Shown here in pieces: positions 11,208 to 23,161 of a stretch of DNA of 64,000 nt. The position numbers and the translations under genes are program-made. Each line of letters opens with the position of its first letter. Within the stretch, counting starts at the first letter, position 1. This DNA is from Morinoia aosen (taxonomy: Eukaryota > Arthropoda > Malacostraca > Amphipoda > Talitridae), in the NCBI GenBank assembly GCA_030386875.1, contig CM059576.1, forward strand, positions 65,905,581-65,969,580, written 5' to 3'. The notes under the pieces are model-generated. The model was given only the letters and a program-made list of their open reading frames with translations, ran no database searches and had not been told where the DNA came from.

Positions 11208-14200
11208 TCAGATTTCGGACAGCAATTTGCATTTCTCAAGAAACAACACCAGTACATTCACATTAAAAGTTACACGATCGATCTCCGCGAGCATTTTGGT
11301 CAACACCTCATCCACGGCAAAAGAACGGAGGTTTGGAAAGCATACATTTCGGTCAGCAGCGTATCTCGGGCACTCAACAAGGATGTGTTTGACGGTCAGA
11401 GGAACGTGACACCGCTCGCATCGCGGCTGAGGTTGTCGCTCCATTAGATAATAACGGTGGGTCAGTCAGGTATGTCCACTGCGAAGACGGCAGAGCAGCA
11501 CCTCCACCCGGCGGACGCGACACCTCGGCGAGGGCCATTCCAGAACTGTTTGTTTAATAGTTCTCAGTTTGTTGTCCCATTCCTGTTGCCACAGACGCCT
11601 TACAGCGGCCCTGATCACGGGATAGTAATTCCGAAAGGGTACCGTTTGATTTAGAGCTTCCTCATCCCTATCCGCAACTCGCTTCGCCTCCTGGTCAGCT
11701 CTTTCATTACCTGACACCCCCACGTGTCCGGGAACCCAGCACAATTTCACATATTTGTGCTCACGCACAAGCTGCATGAGGGCGATGAGGGAGTGAGTGC
11801 TATCATAAGCCTGAGCAGAGTCAATGACGCTTTTCGAGTCAATAAAAACAGTGAATTTATCATGCGGGTGCTCCTTAACTAGTTGAAGTGCCTCCAAGAC
11901 ACCATTGAGCTCCGCGGTGAAGCTCGTGGTCTCGGGTAGCAATCTTCTAGCCCTCACCCTCACCCCGGAAACAGCAGCACAACCTACAGCTCTTCCTGTT
12001 TTGGAACCATATGTGTAGATCTTAAAAGACTCCCCATGCACCTCCAGCACATGCTCCGTAAAAAAATGCTTGAGAAAGTTAGCTGGCATCGACTCCATCG
12101 ACTCTTTGGCATCCTGCACCCGGGGCAGAAAGTCTCCATTGGTAGGCGCCATGTTGGAGAGTTGTCGAAGAGTACCGGAAGGACTCTCGTGGGTCTTAGT
12201 TGCATCGTGGCTACTAATGTTGGGTAATCTCTAGACGAAAGTAGAAAATATGGGAAAGGAAGGTGCCGTCCAAGGGGTGCGTGTACGCTAACCCACGTCG
12301 GAGGCAGAGGCAGCTGGTCAAGTCGGGCAAGGTACTGCAGCCTCAGCTGTACACGGCGGAGCCAGAGAGGAGGTTCACAACTTTCCACACACAAACTCTC
12401 CGTAGGGAAGGTTCGGAAAGCACCAGTGCAGAGTCTGATAGCGGCATTATGTACGGGGTCCAGTTTTTAGCGCAGTTTCTTTTGCATGTTGGTAGCCATA
12501 ATCCAGCTTACTCCTAATTAGCGTTCGGTATAGTCGGAGCAGCGTGGCACGATCCGCTCCCCAGGATAGACCATAGACAAATTTGAGAAGGTTCATCCTC
12601 CTTGTGCAGTCCGCCTTGAGGGTAGCCAAGTGAGGCTTCCACGATAGCTTGTTGTCAAAAATCATTCCGAGGAGCTTTGCACTGTGCACAAAATTAAGCG
12701 TCACCCTCGAAGCAACAACTGCGGAGGGTCGTGCCGACAGCGGCCTTAAAAAAGAAGAGCTGCGGTTTTGGCAGGAGAAAACCTAAAACCGTTCTGGCCA
12801 GCCCAGTTGTTCACACTGTTTATTGCTAGCTGCATCCGACGTGTCAACGCCGGCAAAAGAGTTGAAGAGGAGTATATTATGAAGTCATCAACATAGAGCG
12901 ACGAGGACACACCAGCTGGCAAGTTAGAAGTGATTCCATTGAGGGCGAGGAAAAGAGCGTACAACTCATCACATTCCCTTGTGGAAGGCCCTCCTCTTGG
13001 ATGTGCAGCGCGGATAGGGCATTTCCCAATTTTACACGGAAAGTTCTCTCCCTTAGGAACTGCTGAAGATATACCGCCATATTACCCGGAGGGCCGCATT
13101 CATGCATACGCTGCAGGATCCCGAGCCTCCAGACAGTGTCGTATGCTTTATAAAGATGAAAAAGACAGTCAGAGTCTGTTTCCGGGCCGCTGCTAACCAG
13201 ATGGTTCTGAAAACGTACATGAGTGTCTGTAGTGCCTCGCAGTTGCCTGTAGCCAAACTGAACCGGGTTTAAAATTTCTTCAAACTCCAACCATCTGACC
13301 AGGCGTACGTTTACAATTTTCTCCATCAGTTTCCCAACGCAGCTTGTGAGGGCGATGAGGCGATAGCTATCAGTGCGAGCATGAGGTTTCTGGGGCTTTG
13401 CAAAAGCGAGGACCGTTGCAGTGTGCCATAGTGTTGGGTACTCATGAGTGCTCCAGACTTGATTGAAGATGAAGAGTAGTTGACGGAAAGCTGAGGAGTG
13501 CATTTTCTTAAGCATTTTGTAATGGATTCCATCAGGCCCAGGCGCGATGTTTTTACATTTCTTCAGGGCACGATAGATTTCACGGATGGTGAGTGGTTCG
13601 TTATAGGAGACAACCTCTTCAACTGTAAAGTTCGGTCTCAGCTGTTCCTGTCTCCCTTTATACACACAGAAAGCAGGAGGGTAGTGTGCGTCACTGCATA
13701 CGGAAGAAAAATTCTCGGCCAGAGCATCCGCCACGCGCTGCGGATCCGCCGTGAGGGAACCTAGGCAAGGCTTGCTGACACTGTAATGCCCCTTCATTTC
13801 TGTAACCCGTTGCCAAATCTTGGACATGGGCGTGTCAGCATTAAGACTGGTGACATACTTGCGCCAAGAGGCTTTGCGAGCTTCATCCTTGACGTATTGC
13901 GCCCTAGCTCTAGCCCTATTGTAGGCTATCTTGTCCGCTAGCTGACTGCTACGCTGGTATCGCCACAGTGCTCGCTTCCGTTCAATATTGGCCACAGCGC
14001 AGTTGTTGGTCCACCAAGAGACGCGGTGTTCGGGAAAACCCCGCGCGACACCGGGATAGCTAAGTTCGCAGCGCTTCTCAGGGTTCTGTTGAACTGTTCT
14101 ACATGCTCATCCACACTCCCATACTCAGCATCCTCGTTCATCTGCGTCATATCCTCATAGGTTTTCCAATTTGCTCGCTTCATCATATATCGTGGCTCCG

Positions 14201-14880
14201 TAGGTATTGGCTCATGCTGCTCCAAATGAATGACTATTGGGAAATTGTCACTGCCGTGAGCATCCTCTAGCACGCTCCATCTCAAGTCCGGGAAGATATC
14301 GCGGGTGCACAGGCTCAAACCTATTGCAGTCGTACTGCCAGTTTGGACATGAAAGTGTGTGGCCGCCCCGTTTTTCGGCAGGCAGGAGTTTGTATTAACA
14401 ATGGAAGAGTCCATCGTTCTACCATGTTGATCACTCTGTACATTGCCCCAAGTTGGATGCTCTGCGTTGAAGTCCCCAACGACAAGGGATTGTTCAGGCA
14501 GTTGACTATACAAGTTTATCAGGTCTGGCAAGAAAACTGGCTCTGCTGGCGAGATGTATGCGTAACAAATTGTTAGAGGTTTGTTCTCAATCCAAATGCG
14601 AAGCGCCATAGCCTGGATTTGGGTATTCAATGCTAGCCTTGCATAGCCCAGATCCCTCCGGATGAGGACGGTCAGTCATGATCCGGGAACCGGGTCGGGC
14701 ACATGGGAGAAAGTTTCTATATTGTTAACCCCAAGAGGTGATGGGGTTAGGTCTCCCAGCATTGTTTCCTGGAGACATATGCATAGTGGTTGATATTGTT
14801 CTATGAGGGTCCGCAAGTCGCCGTAGTTACTCCGGTATCCCCTAACATTCTACTGAATAATGGTTTGTATCAAATGTCAC
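11208..14880 (-). pseudogene. LINE ORF2: endonuclease-RT-RNase H (broken)
   Basis: Domains in minus-strand order. Endonuclease (about 14860-14150): core GDFNAEHPTWG is intact, but the terminal S-D-H motif reads GSDNFPI, so the catalytic His is lost; its start is broken by a TAG near 14850 and another stop near 14677. Reverse transcriptase (13995-12450): APGPDGI, RLIALTSCVGKLMEKI and LPQGNVMS are visible; motif A reads FHLYKAYDTV with the usual first Asp replaced; YVDD survives near 12890 but in a shifted frame. RNase H (12152-11560): the first Asp is lost (YTYGSKT), while TAELNGVL, FIDSKSV and NERADQEAK remain. A TGA at 11466-11468 separates this from a final CCHC segment (11444-11208). The family role is target-primed reverse transcription; this copy cannot encode it. 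Confidence 0.85.
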
Positions 14881-14882
14881 TA

Positions 14883-16575
14883 TTAGGTTTTATCTTCCGG
14901 GTGTTTCTTTTTGGGATATGGTAATTTTAGCAAAGATGGCGGATTATGCTGGCCAGGTTTATTGCCCCACACATGCAAAGGCACTTTGGGAGGGGGCATT
15001 GAGGTAGGTTTTGATGGTGGACAAACTTTTGACAAGTGGGAAGAAACGGCCTCGGGTACGGTGACCACGCGATCCAGCGAACGAACGCGCTGCGCTACGG
15101 AGTCGCGCTTCACGATGGCATCACGGCTCGGTCAGGTGCTATCAGTACCACGACAGGTCAGTGAGTCGTGTCTTACATCAGAACGTCGCGGAGCTGCAGG
15201 ATCCTCATCAGTTCGAGCCACCACCGGGTCCGGGGCACAACCCATGCCACTAGATGGCTGCACGTCCTCCCCAGGCACCGGCGACACGTCGTCGGTCCTG
15301 CCGCTTACCATGCTGTTTCGTTTGTACTGTGGTCGACCTCTATTCCAGACTTTTCCCGTCAAAGCTCTCGCCACTTTTGCTGAGGCAGCGCCAGTAAGAG
15401 GTGACGTTGCGCTCGGGACACGTTTTCTCGAGACAGTAGGGGCAACAGCGCCCGTGAAAAATTCAACATTCGGAAGGCTTGGCTGCAAATCGATCAGAGC
15501 ATCAGCAAAAGAGGGTCTGAGAGTCTGCGCTGGTCAAGTGCCATGCTGTGATCTGTTCATATCAGAGCGGCCCGCAGCACGCAACGAACTGCCCGCAGCG
15601 GCAGTGGGCTCTCGGCTAGCTGCACCAGAGTTTCCATATGGTCCCACTGGGCGCACAGTCGTCAGAACACTTGGTCTTCTCTGAGGGGCCTGCACTCTTT
15701 CAGCGTATGATGTACCACCGGTGATGTACCTGCTGCTAACTAATCGTCTCGCTTCTCCATAACTTAGCATTTGAGTCGTCTGCGTGGCAAGCACCTCCTC
15801 TTCCATTTTGTAATAGAAGCAGTCCCGGGACCCAGCAGAGTGCTGCTTATCATAGTTTGGGCACATTGGAGGTCGGTTGCATGGCGGCTCGTGCTGATCT
15901 TGAGCACAGTTAGCACATACGCTCCACAGAGATCGGCACGTCTTTGCTCCGTGACCATATTTTTGGCCCTTAAAACAACGGCGTGGCTTTGGGATGTACT
16001 GCCGTACACTACACCTCGTCCAACCAATGTCCACCGACTGAAGGAGAGGGCACCGGTCGAAAGTGAGAATGTATATGGGAGTGGAAACTAAAATGCCATT
16101 TTCCAGTCTCTTCATTCGGCAGGGCCTTAACTCCACACTGCTGCAACTCTTCTAAAAGGCGCTCATCAGTGTATTGTGGGTGGTTTGCATTCCAGATGGT
16201 GCCCTTACTTTCATTTAGGCTACCATGTGCAGTCACCTCAATACTCACACCAGCCAATTTACGGATGCACAAGATGGCAAGGCTTTGGTCCTGGTTGTGC
16301 ACCTCCACCAAGAGGCCACCTCCACGAGTCTCCGTGATCTTGGCCGGTCTTCCTCCCAGCCCTCGGCACAGATCACGGTGGGCTACAATAACATCTATAT
16401 GGGTCAAGGACGAGCCGTCGTTAGCTTTGATGTTAAAAAACCGTTTGCATTCTGTCGGAAGAATCGGATCATGGGTGTCAGCAGCCAAGAGGTGCAGTTG
16501 CCTGCTGCGGCGGCCTCCACGGCGAGGCTGGTTTCCCCATCTCCCACCAGGAACATTGGCTGCGTCAGTTTTCAT
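14883..16575 (-). pseudogene. LINE ORF1: gag-like protein with CCHC knuckles (broken)
   Basis: Begins near 16575. An RRM-like gag segment (about 16450-16200, containing GGGLLVEVHNQDQS and HGSLNESKGTI) is followed by a frameshift in the overlap 16009-16136. Then come CCHC knuckles (about 15990-15800) with damaged ligands: CFKGQKYGH has lost its second Cys, and CPNYDKQHS likewise. The rest is a Ser/Pro/Arg-rich tail interrupted by in-frame stops at 15534-15536 and 15132-15134, ending at 14883. All the segments after the frameshift are in one frame. ORF1 proteins of this type bind the element RNA; this copy would not be functional. Confidence 0.8.
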
Positions 16576-17132
16576 AGCTGGCGTTGATAGGGTTGCATTG
16601 TAAGTTCATTGGCATATTGATGTCCGCATGCAGCCCTTCCACTCGCAGGGGGAACTTGCGATGGCAGCTGCGGTAACAGCTCTTGAGAGGGAATTTCGGT
16701 AGTAAGGTTCATTTTAATCCGGGTCGTCAGTGGCGCAGTTTGAGGGGGTTCTTTGAAAAAGATTCTTTAGGTGTCATTCGCACGTCAAGCAGGCAGTCAT
16801 GTTAGGCCTACAACAATGGGATCCCTGAAGCCAGGCACACGCAGTGCCAGCTGGACCACTCTCTCACGCAATATAGCTTCAAAAGCCCACGAATTTAAAT
16901 CGGATGCTGCGCTTGACTAATAGCAGGAACGGGCGCCACTCCGCACTACCACGTTTAAACAGCCACCAACCGACCCCGGGGCTCCCTCGGCTATCCCTGG
17001 CTGCAATTGACTCGATTGAAACTGAAGAAGCCGAGACTAGGTCTCCTCCAGAGTTGTAGTCATTATAGGGGGTGGTCAAAGGAAGATCCAGTTGGGGTCC
17101 AAATCAAAGCCATTTCAACCGATGCCACCCCA

Positions 17133-18052
17133 TTAGTCAGGTCCCTCGGTGCAGGCCCGCCTGACATGGTTGCACCTTGTCAGTTTGCCCTGCACTTCAC
17201 AGGGACGCGCAAGCCCTCCCCCCACGACAAGGACAGGGTGTACAGGGAGGGTTAGTCTTTTTGATTTGTTGAGTTTTGGGTGGGGAAGGACCTTGCACGG
17301 TATTGAGTTTATGTGTGTGATGGTCATGAGTGTTTGGCCTTGGCTCTCGTTTCTTACCTCAAGGGCGAAGCTGTCTATGCCGCTGGTGGTTATGGACTTC
17401 GGTGGCGATTTTGTCAGAGCTACAATTGACTTTTTAATCGAGTAAGGGTCGATTGCACGCTTCGTTTCTGGTGCAAATTTCATGCTGTGAAAGCGCGTGA
17501 ATACTGGCGGTGGTGGCTGTTTTGCAAAATCCAAAGGAATGAACTTGTTTTATCTTTCTGTCTTGGAGAGTTGATTCAGCTCTTCAGTCCTCCAGAGGAA
17601 GATAGGGAGGATATTACATTTGTTATTTCTTTAATGGTATTCTCTAGCTTCTCGATTTTTTCTTCATTGGAGATTAGGCTGGGTGCACCAGAGGCATGGC
17701 TCGTTGTGTTTACCCGAACGACATAACGCTCCGGCAGCACCCCATCCAGGCACTTCATGACTTGGTCGATATTGCTCTCGATATTGGTGATTCAAGCAGA
17801 CGTGTCCCCCTGTTGCTCCCGTTCCCCAATTTGACGGCCCGTGACTGCTGCAGAGGTCGAACAAAGCGATGTGCTGCTTTTGGTTCCACTTGCATGTTCA
17901 GCAACCGGCGTCCTGATCGATTTTATCTCATTGGGTTTGGCGGATGACTTCTTTTGCTCCCTTGCGGACGTCTTCCGATCCCCCGCAGAGTTTCTCTGGC
18001 TGGGTCGCGATCCTTTGCCTCCCCTCGCCATTCTGCTTGATCCTCGGAGCAC
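17133..18052 (-). pseudogene. Second LINE ORF1 fragment, 5' part only
   Basis: Starts at a likely Met (about 18031, MARGGKGSRPS) with a Ser/Lys-rich N-terminus and a coiled-coil-like stretch (EEKIEKLENTIKEI, about 17660). After stops at 17792 and 17576 and a frame change, an RRM-like gag segment follows (IVALTKSPPKSITTSG, then HPKLNKSK) and breaks off near 17255, right where the leader of the other LINE would begin. It resembles the same domain in the neighbouring ORF1 but clearly differs in sequence, so it is a different element, probably invaded or truncated by it. Confidence 0.65.
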
Positions 18053-18595
18053 TGAACACCCGGGACCAGGGTCGTGTGCTTTATTTATAATACTTCATTA
18101 GTTTTAGTTTGCTTTTTTTCTTACAAGATACAGAATGAAAATAAATACGCAAAGCTAAAAAAAAACATATGTTAGTGGGTGCTCCCCACGTTGGTTTTAC
18201 CCACTGACAACACTAATAAATAATCCTATGAGCACTTAGTTATCAATTTTACAGATACTATATGTAACGAGTAGACAACTCCAAGTGGGTATACTAACGG
18301 TACCACCACGGGAAGGTGTGGGTGGGCTAGAGTACTTGCTGAGAGCAAGTAATCTTTATCAAATCCTTGTCTATTAGATGTTCCCTTCACGACGCACAAT
18401 TCACACATAAAGATAATTAAGTTCAGCACCAGTAAAATTGTTCAAGGAAACAGTGAAATTTCCCTTTTGTTGTAAATGTCTAGATAGTTTCGATGGTATC
18501 ATACCTTCATTGGAGAGTATATCTTGACAGATGACACACTCGGGTACTCCACTCCAACGTTTTTTCACCACAAAGGTAAGCCCATATGCAATACA
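18053..18595. other. No recognisable gene
   Basis: AT-rich, no domain-bearing open frame. Confidence 0.4.
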
Positions 18596-18733
18596 TTAGG
18601 AATTATTCTTTCTCAGTTTTGATTTTCTTTTTTTGTACAAACTACTTCTTTTACTTTGTCTTGATGAAGTAGCAGTGGAAACCTTATCTGTCGATTTTAG
18701 TTTTAAAACTTCTGCATCTTCAATTCTCACATT
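18596..18733 (-). CDS. Possible 3'-terminal exon, basic C-terminus
   Basis: On the minus strand a good acceptor (pyrimidine-rich tract then ctcacag, intron side ending at 18734) is followed by 45 open codons and a stop. The product begins NVRIEDAEVLKLKST and ends in a Lys/Arg/Ser-rich tail (YKKRKSKLRKNNS). It begins in phase 0, as does the finger exon at 22612, so it could be an alternative last exon of the zinc-finger gene, joined directly after the exon ending at 38407, or the end of an unrelated gene. No homology is recognised. A chance open stretch cannot be excluded. Confidence 0.35.
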   Translation of the reverse strand, partial: NVRIEDAEVLKLKSTDKVSTATSSRQSKRSSLYKKRKSKLRKNNS

Positions 18734-18739
18734 CTGTGA

Positions 18740-19847
18740 GCAAAAAATGAAGCATGAATGAATATAATTAGTAATTGAGAAGGAACAGAGCAGCATACAG
18801 TTACAGAACATTTAGGCAAACTTGTCAAATATAGTTTTGTCAATTATCAACAACTCATTACCGATATACTACCGATTTTAATATAATAGCAAAATATAGC
18901 GAACGTCATCTGCGTACAATGCGAATGTGTAGCAGCCAGACCGATCAGACAGCCAGAGCCTAAACAGACTTGGGGCCAGAGTGCCGGTCACAAAACTCAC
19001 GATCGTGACAGTTGACTGACGGAGGATCGATGTTGCTACGTCGTAATAAATTTAAATTAAGCTAATGATATTGATTTGAAAATAAGTTACCAAAAAACCT
19101 ACCAATACATGAGCTTTCTTCAACATTTTCACACATACCAAAAACCCACCACACACATTCTGGAAAACATACCACATACACACCGCAGAAGTAAACACAG
19201 TTATCCAATAAAGCCGGAAGCAAAGGGCCAGCCAACAGACCTAAATGAAATATTATGACATATAAAAATGTCATAGAGAAGTGCTGGCTGAATGCACACC
19301 AAAATTTCGATTCCACCTATTATAATGACGAAGAATCAGTGTTGTGCATTTTTCTACATATTGTCTGGATATAATTTTTTCCTTTGTGTCGCAAACCCCT
19401 AGGGCCTTCTCAGGGACCCAAGTTTGAGAACCACTGACATAAAGCATTAGAGAAGGTTGCCAGAAATGTACATTTTCTTACAAGTACAGAAAAAGAACAT
19501 GAAACAATTCAAGATTGTGACCGTCAATCCTGGAATATCAACGAAAAACAAAGAATTTGCAATGCAAGTCTGACAAATGTCACAAGGATGCGACTAGAAA
19601 CACTTCGAAGTAGAATGTGAACGGCTGAATTTCATGCGTCATCCTAAAAAGCCCCTCAGCAACTGAAAGAAAGTTCTCATTTCATTCGAAAAGACACATT
19701 ATAAATTAAAGAAAATTGCGCAGAATAGCACGCAAAATGAAGAATGAATGTTAGGAAGGAAATAAAATTTCGGCTAAAACAACTCAACCGAGGCGTTACT
19801 TACGTTAAATAAGATAGTTCAGACATGTTTAATTATATAAGTGGTTT
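18740..19847. other. No recognisable gene
   Basis: Short open frames on both strands near 19062-19316 without motifs. Nothing else recognised. Confidence 0.4.
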
Positions 19848-20150
19848 TAAAAGAGGAAGGAGAAGACAACATTAAGTAATCACTTAGGGGAATGCAGGGT
19901 TTATGCACATGGTTTATAGAAACAGAACGTTTCACAGAAATTTATGCAACAAGATAAAGTTGAAGGCGCAACGAATAATGAAAAACAAAACTGCAGTAAA
20001 CCAAAAAAAGATGGTCCTTAACAAAACTAAAAACATTTCCACAGAAACATGATCCCCTTAAATTTTGGTTCAGGACCTCACATATTCCTCTGGTGAGCAC
20101 TAACTCCAATGGACACAAAAGTTACATTCTCCAGAGGGAGAAGCCCGTAA
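19848..20150 (+). repeat. Dispersed repeat family, copy 2 (diverged)
   Basis: Shares the aagaggaagga start, the 'ctgcagtaaaccaaaaaaag' segment and the 'cctctggtgagcactaactccaatgga' type end with the other copies. It ends just downstream of the zinc-finger gene and could supply its 3' flank. Confidence 0.65.
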
Positions 20151-20263
20151 GATCTTTGACCACACGGAAGAGCTACAATTTTTGAAGAATGTGAATCGTG
20201 ATGCAGAGATTAGACATTTGAATAGCCCATGAATATGCATTTCATATCTTGCAAGAAAACGCA

Positions 20264-20515
20264 TTAATGTTTGCTTGCTAGGTGTTTTTCAACTTTACCC
20301 TTTCGAGCGGAAGAATAGTTACATAATTCACACTTGAACAGCTGACCTTCACCACGTTTGCTGGCTAGGTGAAGTTTAATTTCACCCCTATGAGCAGAGA
20401 AATATTCGCACAATTCGCAGTTGAACAGCTGACCTTTACCATGTTTGTTGGATAGGTGCAGTTCAACATTTCTCTTTCGAGCCGAGGAATAGTCACATGA
20501 TTCACACTCGAACAG
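20264..20515 (-). pseudogene. Three detached C-terminal zinc fingers
   Basis: In the same frame as the upstream array, directly after the in-frame TAG at 20516-20518. Three more 29-residue finger units follow and end at a TAA (20264-20266). The middle finger has lost its second zinc His (LASKR in place of LASKH). The TAG stands where every other unit has a Gln codon, so a single C-to-T change probably cut the protein short by about 83 codons. Alternatively it is a sequencing error, or the stop has been accepted. Confidence 0.75.
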
Positions 20516-22612
20516 CTAACCTTCACCATGTTTGCTGGCTAGGTGAAGTTTGGGATTACCCCTTCGAGCAGAAGAAAAGTTACATAATTCACACCTGAAC
20601 AGCTGACCTTCACCATGTTTGCTGGCTAGGTGAAGTTTAAGATTACCCCTTCGAGCGGAAGAATAGTTACATAATTCACAATTGAACAGCTGACCTTCAC
20701 CATGTTTGCTGGCTAGGTGAAGTTTAAGATTACCCCTTCGAGCAGAAGAAAAGTTACATAATTCACACTTGAACAGCTGACCTTCACCATGTTTGCTGGC
20801 TAGGTGAAGTTTGAGCTTACTGTTTAGAGCAGAGGAATAATTACATAATTCACACTTGAACAGCTGACCCTCACCATGTTTGCTGGCTAGGTGACGTTTA
20901 AGATTACGTCTATGAGCAGAGTAATATTCACAAAATTCACACTTGAACAGCTGACCTTCACCATGTTTGCTGGCTAGGTGACGTTTAAGATTAACCCTAT
21001 TAGCAGAGAAATATTCGCACAATTCGCAGTTGAACAGCTGACCTTTACCATGTTTGTTGGCTAGGTGCAGTTCAACATTCCTCTTTCGAGCCGAGGAATA
21101 GTCACATGATTCACACTTGAACAGCTGACCTTCACCATGTTTGCTGGCTAGGTGAAGTTTAAGATTACTCTTACGAGCGGAAGAATAGTTACATAATTCA
21201 CACTTGAACAGCTGACCTTCACCATGTTTGCTGGCTAGGTGAATTTTAATTTCACCCCTATGAGCAGAGAAATATTCACACAATTCGCACTTGAACAGCT
21301 GACCTTCACCATGTTTGCTGGCTAGGTGACGTTTAAGATTAACCCTATGAGCAGAGAAATATTCGCACAATTCGCACTTGAACAGCTGACCTTCACCATG
21401 TTTGCTGGCTAGATGAAGTTTAAGACTACCTTTATGGGCAGAGGAATATTCACAAAATTCACACTTGAACAGCTGACCTTCACCATGTTTGCTGGCGAGG
21501 TGAAGTTTAACATTACTCTTTTGAGCGGAAGAATAGTTACATAATTCACACTTGAACAGCTGACCTTCACCATGTTTGCTGGCTAGGTGACGTTTAAGAT
21601 TACCCATACCAGCAGAGAAATATTCACACAATTCGCACTTGAACAGCTGACCTTCACCATGTTTGCTGGCTAGGTGATGTTTAAGATTACTCTTTCGAGC
21701 GGAAGAATAGTTACATGATTCACACTTGAACAGCAGACCTTTACCATGTTTGCAGGCTAGGAGCCATTTAGCATAATCCTTACAAGTAGAGAAATAGTTA
21801 CAGAACTCAGATTTGAACAGTTGTTCTTTCCTATCTTTGCGAGCTTGGTATGGTTCACGTTCGTTTCTAAAAGCAGAGTCATTCACGTTACGCCTGTAAA
21901 ATCGACTTTGAACATGTCTGCTTATTTGAGGTCTTATTTTGCGTTTACCAGACAAACACTGCGTCAAGTTTCCTTCATTTGCTGAAGAATATTCGCATAC
22001 TTCACACTTGTACATTATACTATTGTTTAATGCACCTTTTTTAGGTGAATCAGAACTGGACTTGACGACAAAACAAGAGTTACATAGATCACATTTGCGA
22101 TCTTCCTGACCATGTTTATTACGTGGCTGTTCCCCCGTCATTTTCACACCTGGATATTGGTTACCCTCGGGTAGACCTTCGTACCGGCTGTCATTGTCAT
22201 GCTGCTCCACTACATGCCGCTTCAAAATACTTATGTCCATAGTGGAGTAATCACACAACCCACAATCGAAGTAACATCCTAATTTGTGCCTGACACGAAG
22301 GTGCAGCTCCATAAAGTCCCTCCTCCCAGTGATGTAATCACAATGTTCACACAGTAAGGGCCGTGACATGAGTCTGTCAGCAAGTGCGGCCTCAACACCA
22401 CTGCCGCTACTTGACACATCTGATGGTAACGAGTCAGCGCTCCCTTGAGATGCTGCAGCTGGTCCCTGATGAACAGCACTCGTGATGCAAGCACCAGAGC
22501 TGCCTTCCCTCAACTGGTCCTCTGCTTCTGCGTGCCCTGAACGTGCCTCGGTGCAGTCATAGTCTACTTCCCTCTTGAAAGTAACTGCATGAGAGCCTGA
22601 ACTTGAACTGGC
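20516..22612 (-). CDS. C2H2 zinc-finger protein, main finger exon
   Basis: Starts at an acceptor (cttcctcacag, exon from 22612, phase 0), so the protein reads in from upstream exons. The first about 60 residues are Ser-rich. Two ordinary C2H2 fingers follow (CEHCDYITGRRDFMELH and CGLCDYSTMDISILKRH). Then come three degenerate fingers that have lost ligands. Finally there are 14 regular fingers in 29-residue (87-bp) units of the form C-x2-C-x12-H-x4-H with the linker ASKHGEGQLFK. Spacer and scaffold are almost invariant while the helix positions (ARKSNLK, AHRVNLK, AQKSNVK and others) vary. That is typical of DNA-binding poly-finger proteins acting in the nucleus. The frame ends at TAG 20516. 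No gene name is recognised. Confidence 0.85.
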   Translation of the reverse strand, partial: ASSSSGSHAVTFKREVDYDCTEARSGHAEAEDQLREGSSGACITSAVHQGPAAASQGSADSLPSDVSSSGSGVEAALADRLMSRPLLCEHCDYITGRRDFMELHLRVRHKLGCYFDCGLCDYSTMDISILKRHVVEQHDNDSRYEGLPEGNQYPGVKMTGEQPRNKHGQEDRKCDLCNSCFVVKSSSDSPKKGALNNSIMYKCEVCEYSSANEGNLTQCLSGKRKIRPQISRHVQSRFYRRNVNDSAFRNEREPYQARKDRKEQLFKSEFCNYFSTCKDYAKWLLACKHGKGLLFKCESCNYSSARKSNLKHHLASKHGEGQLFKCELCEYFSAGMGNLKRHLASKHGEGQLFKCELCNYSSAQKSNVKLHLASKHGEGQLFKCEFCEYSSAHKGSLKLHLASKHGEGQLFKCELCEYFSAHRVNLKRHLASKHGEGQLFKCELCEYFSAHRGEIKIHLASKHGEGQLFKCELCNYSSARKSNLKLHLASKHGEGQLFKCESCDYSSARKRNVELHLANKHGKGQLFNCELCEYFSANRVNLKRHLASKHGEGQLFKCEFCEYYSAHRRNLKRHLASKHGEGQLFKCELCNYSSALNSKLKLHLASKHGEGQLFKCELCNFSSARRGNLKLHLASKHGEGQLFNCELCNYSSARRGNLKLHLASKHGEGQLFRCELCNFSSARRGNPKLHLASKHGEG

Positions 22613-23157
22613 CTGTGAGGAAGAACTTTACTCGATTATTACTGGCAAGTGTTCTCGGAAAAAGAACACATTATACGAAAAATTGCAATTAGAAGCAAAT
22701 ATGCACTTGTAACCATGTACTTTAGAGACGAAGTTGTGCTCTTGAACACATGTTCTTACTTTAATCTTGAGCAAATGCGCTCAACTGTTCAAAACAAAAC
22801 AAAAAATTTATGAATATAATACAGGAAGCAAAAAATAAAGAACACACAAAAGAAATTTGAAAAGCACATTCTATCTTCCCAGCCGGTTAATACTTGAATA
22901 TAAAGCAAAAGTTTAACGAAGTATTCATGCAATCGAAAATTACAAAACAAGACTCAATACAATACCGACAGTCAAAGATAGTCATTCTACGTGGTAGAAC
23001 AATTTTTGAAAATAAGGTGTATTACACTAACCACCAATAAGCAATCAAATAGGCAATAAATATCAATTTAACAGAATTGAAACTCGAGAATAATGGAGTG
23101 TGCAGTGAAATTATTTTCTGGAACCAGAGTAAAACATCGCTTAACAGCTGATGAGAT
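22613..23157. other. Intron sequence, nothing recognised
   Basis: AT-rich intron start of the zinc-finger gene; no element termini or domain seen. Confidence 0.45.
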
Positions 23158-23161
23158 ATAT

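Larger units (their letters stand above)
10686..17255 (-). mobile_element. Degenerate I-type non-LTR retrotransposon (LINE) with RNase H
   Basis: In minus-strand order: probable 5' leader (about 17255-16576), ORF1 with CCHC knuckles, ORF2 with endonuclease, reverse transcriptase, RNase H and a terminal CCHC, then a 3' untranslated part (11207-10707). A short run of TAC/TAT triplets at 10686-10706 would suit the triplet tail typical of the I clade. Stop codons, frameshifts and lost catalytic residues in every domain show it is long dead. The right boundary is inferred from where a second, unrelated ORF1 copy breaks off near 17250. No target duplication was found. Confidence 0.8.

Noticed and set aside
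14911..15684. 257-codon plus-strand open frame
   Set aside because: Antisense shadow of LINE ORF1, which has the recognisable CCHC and gag motifs on the minus strand.
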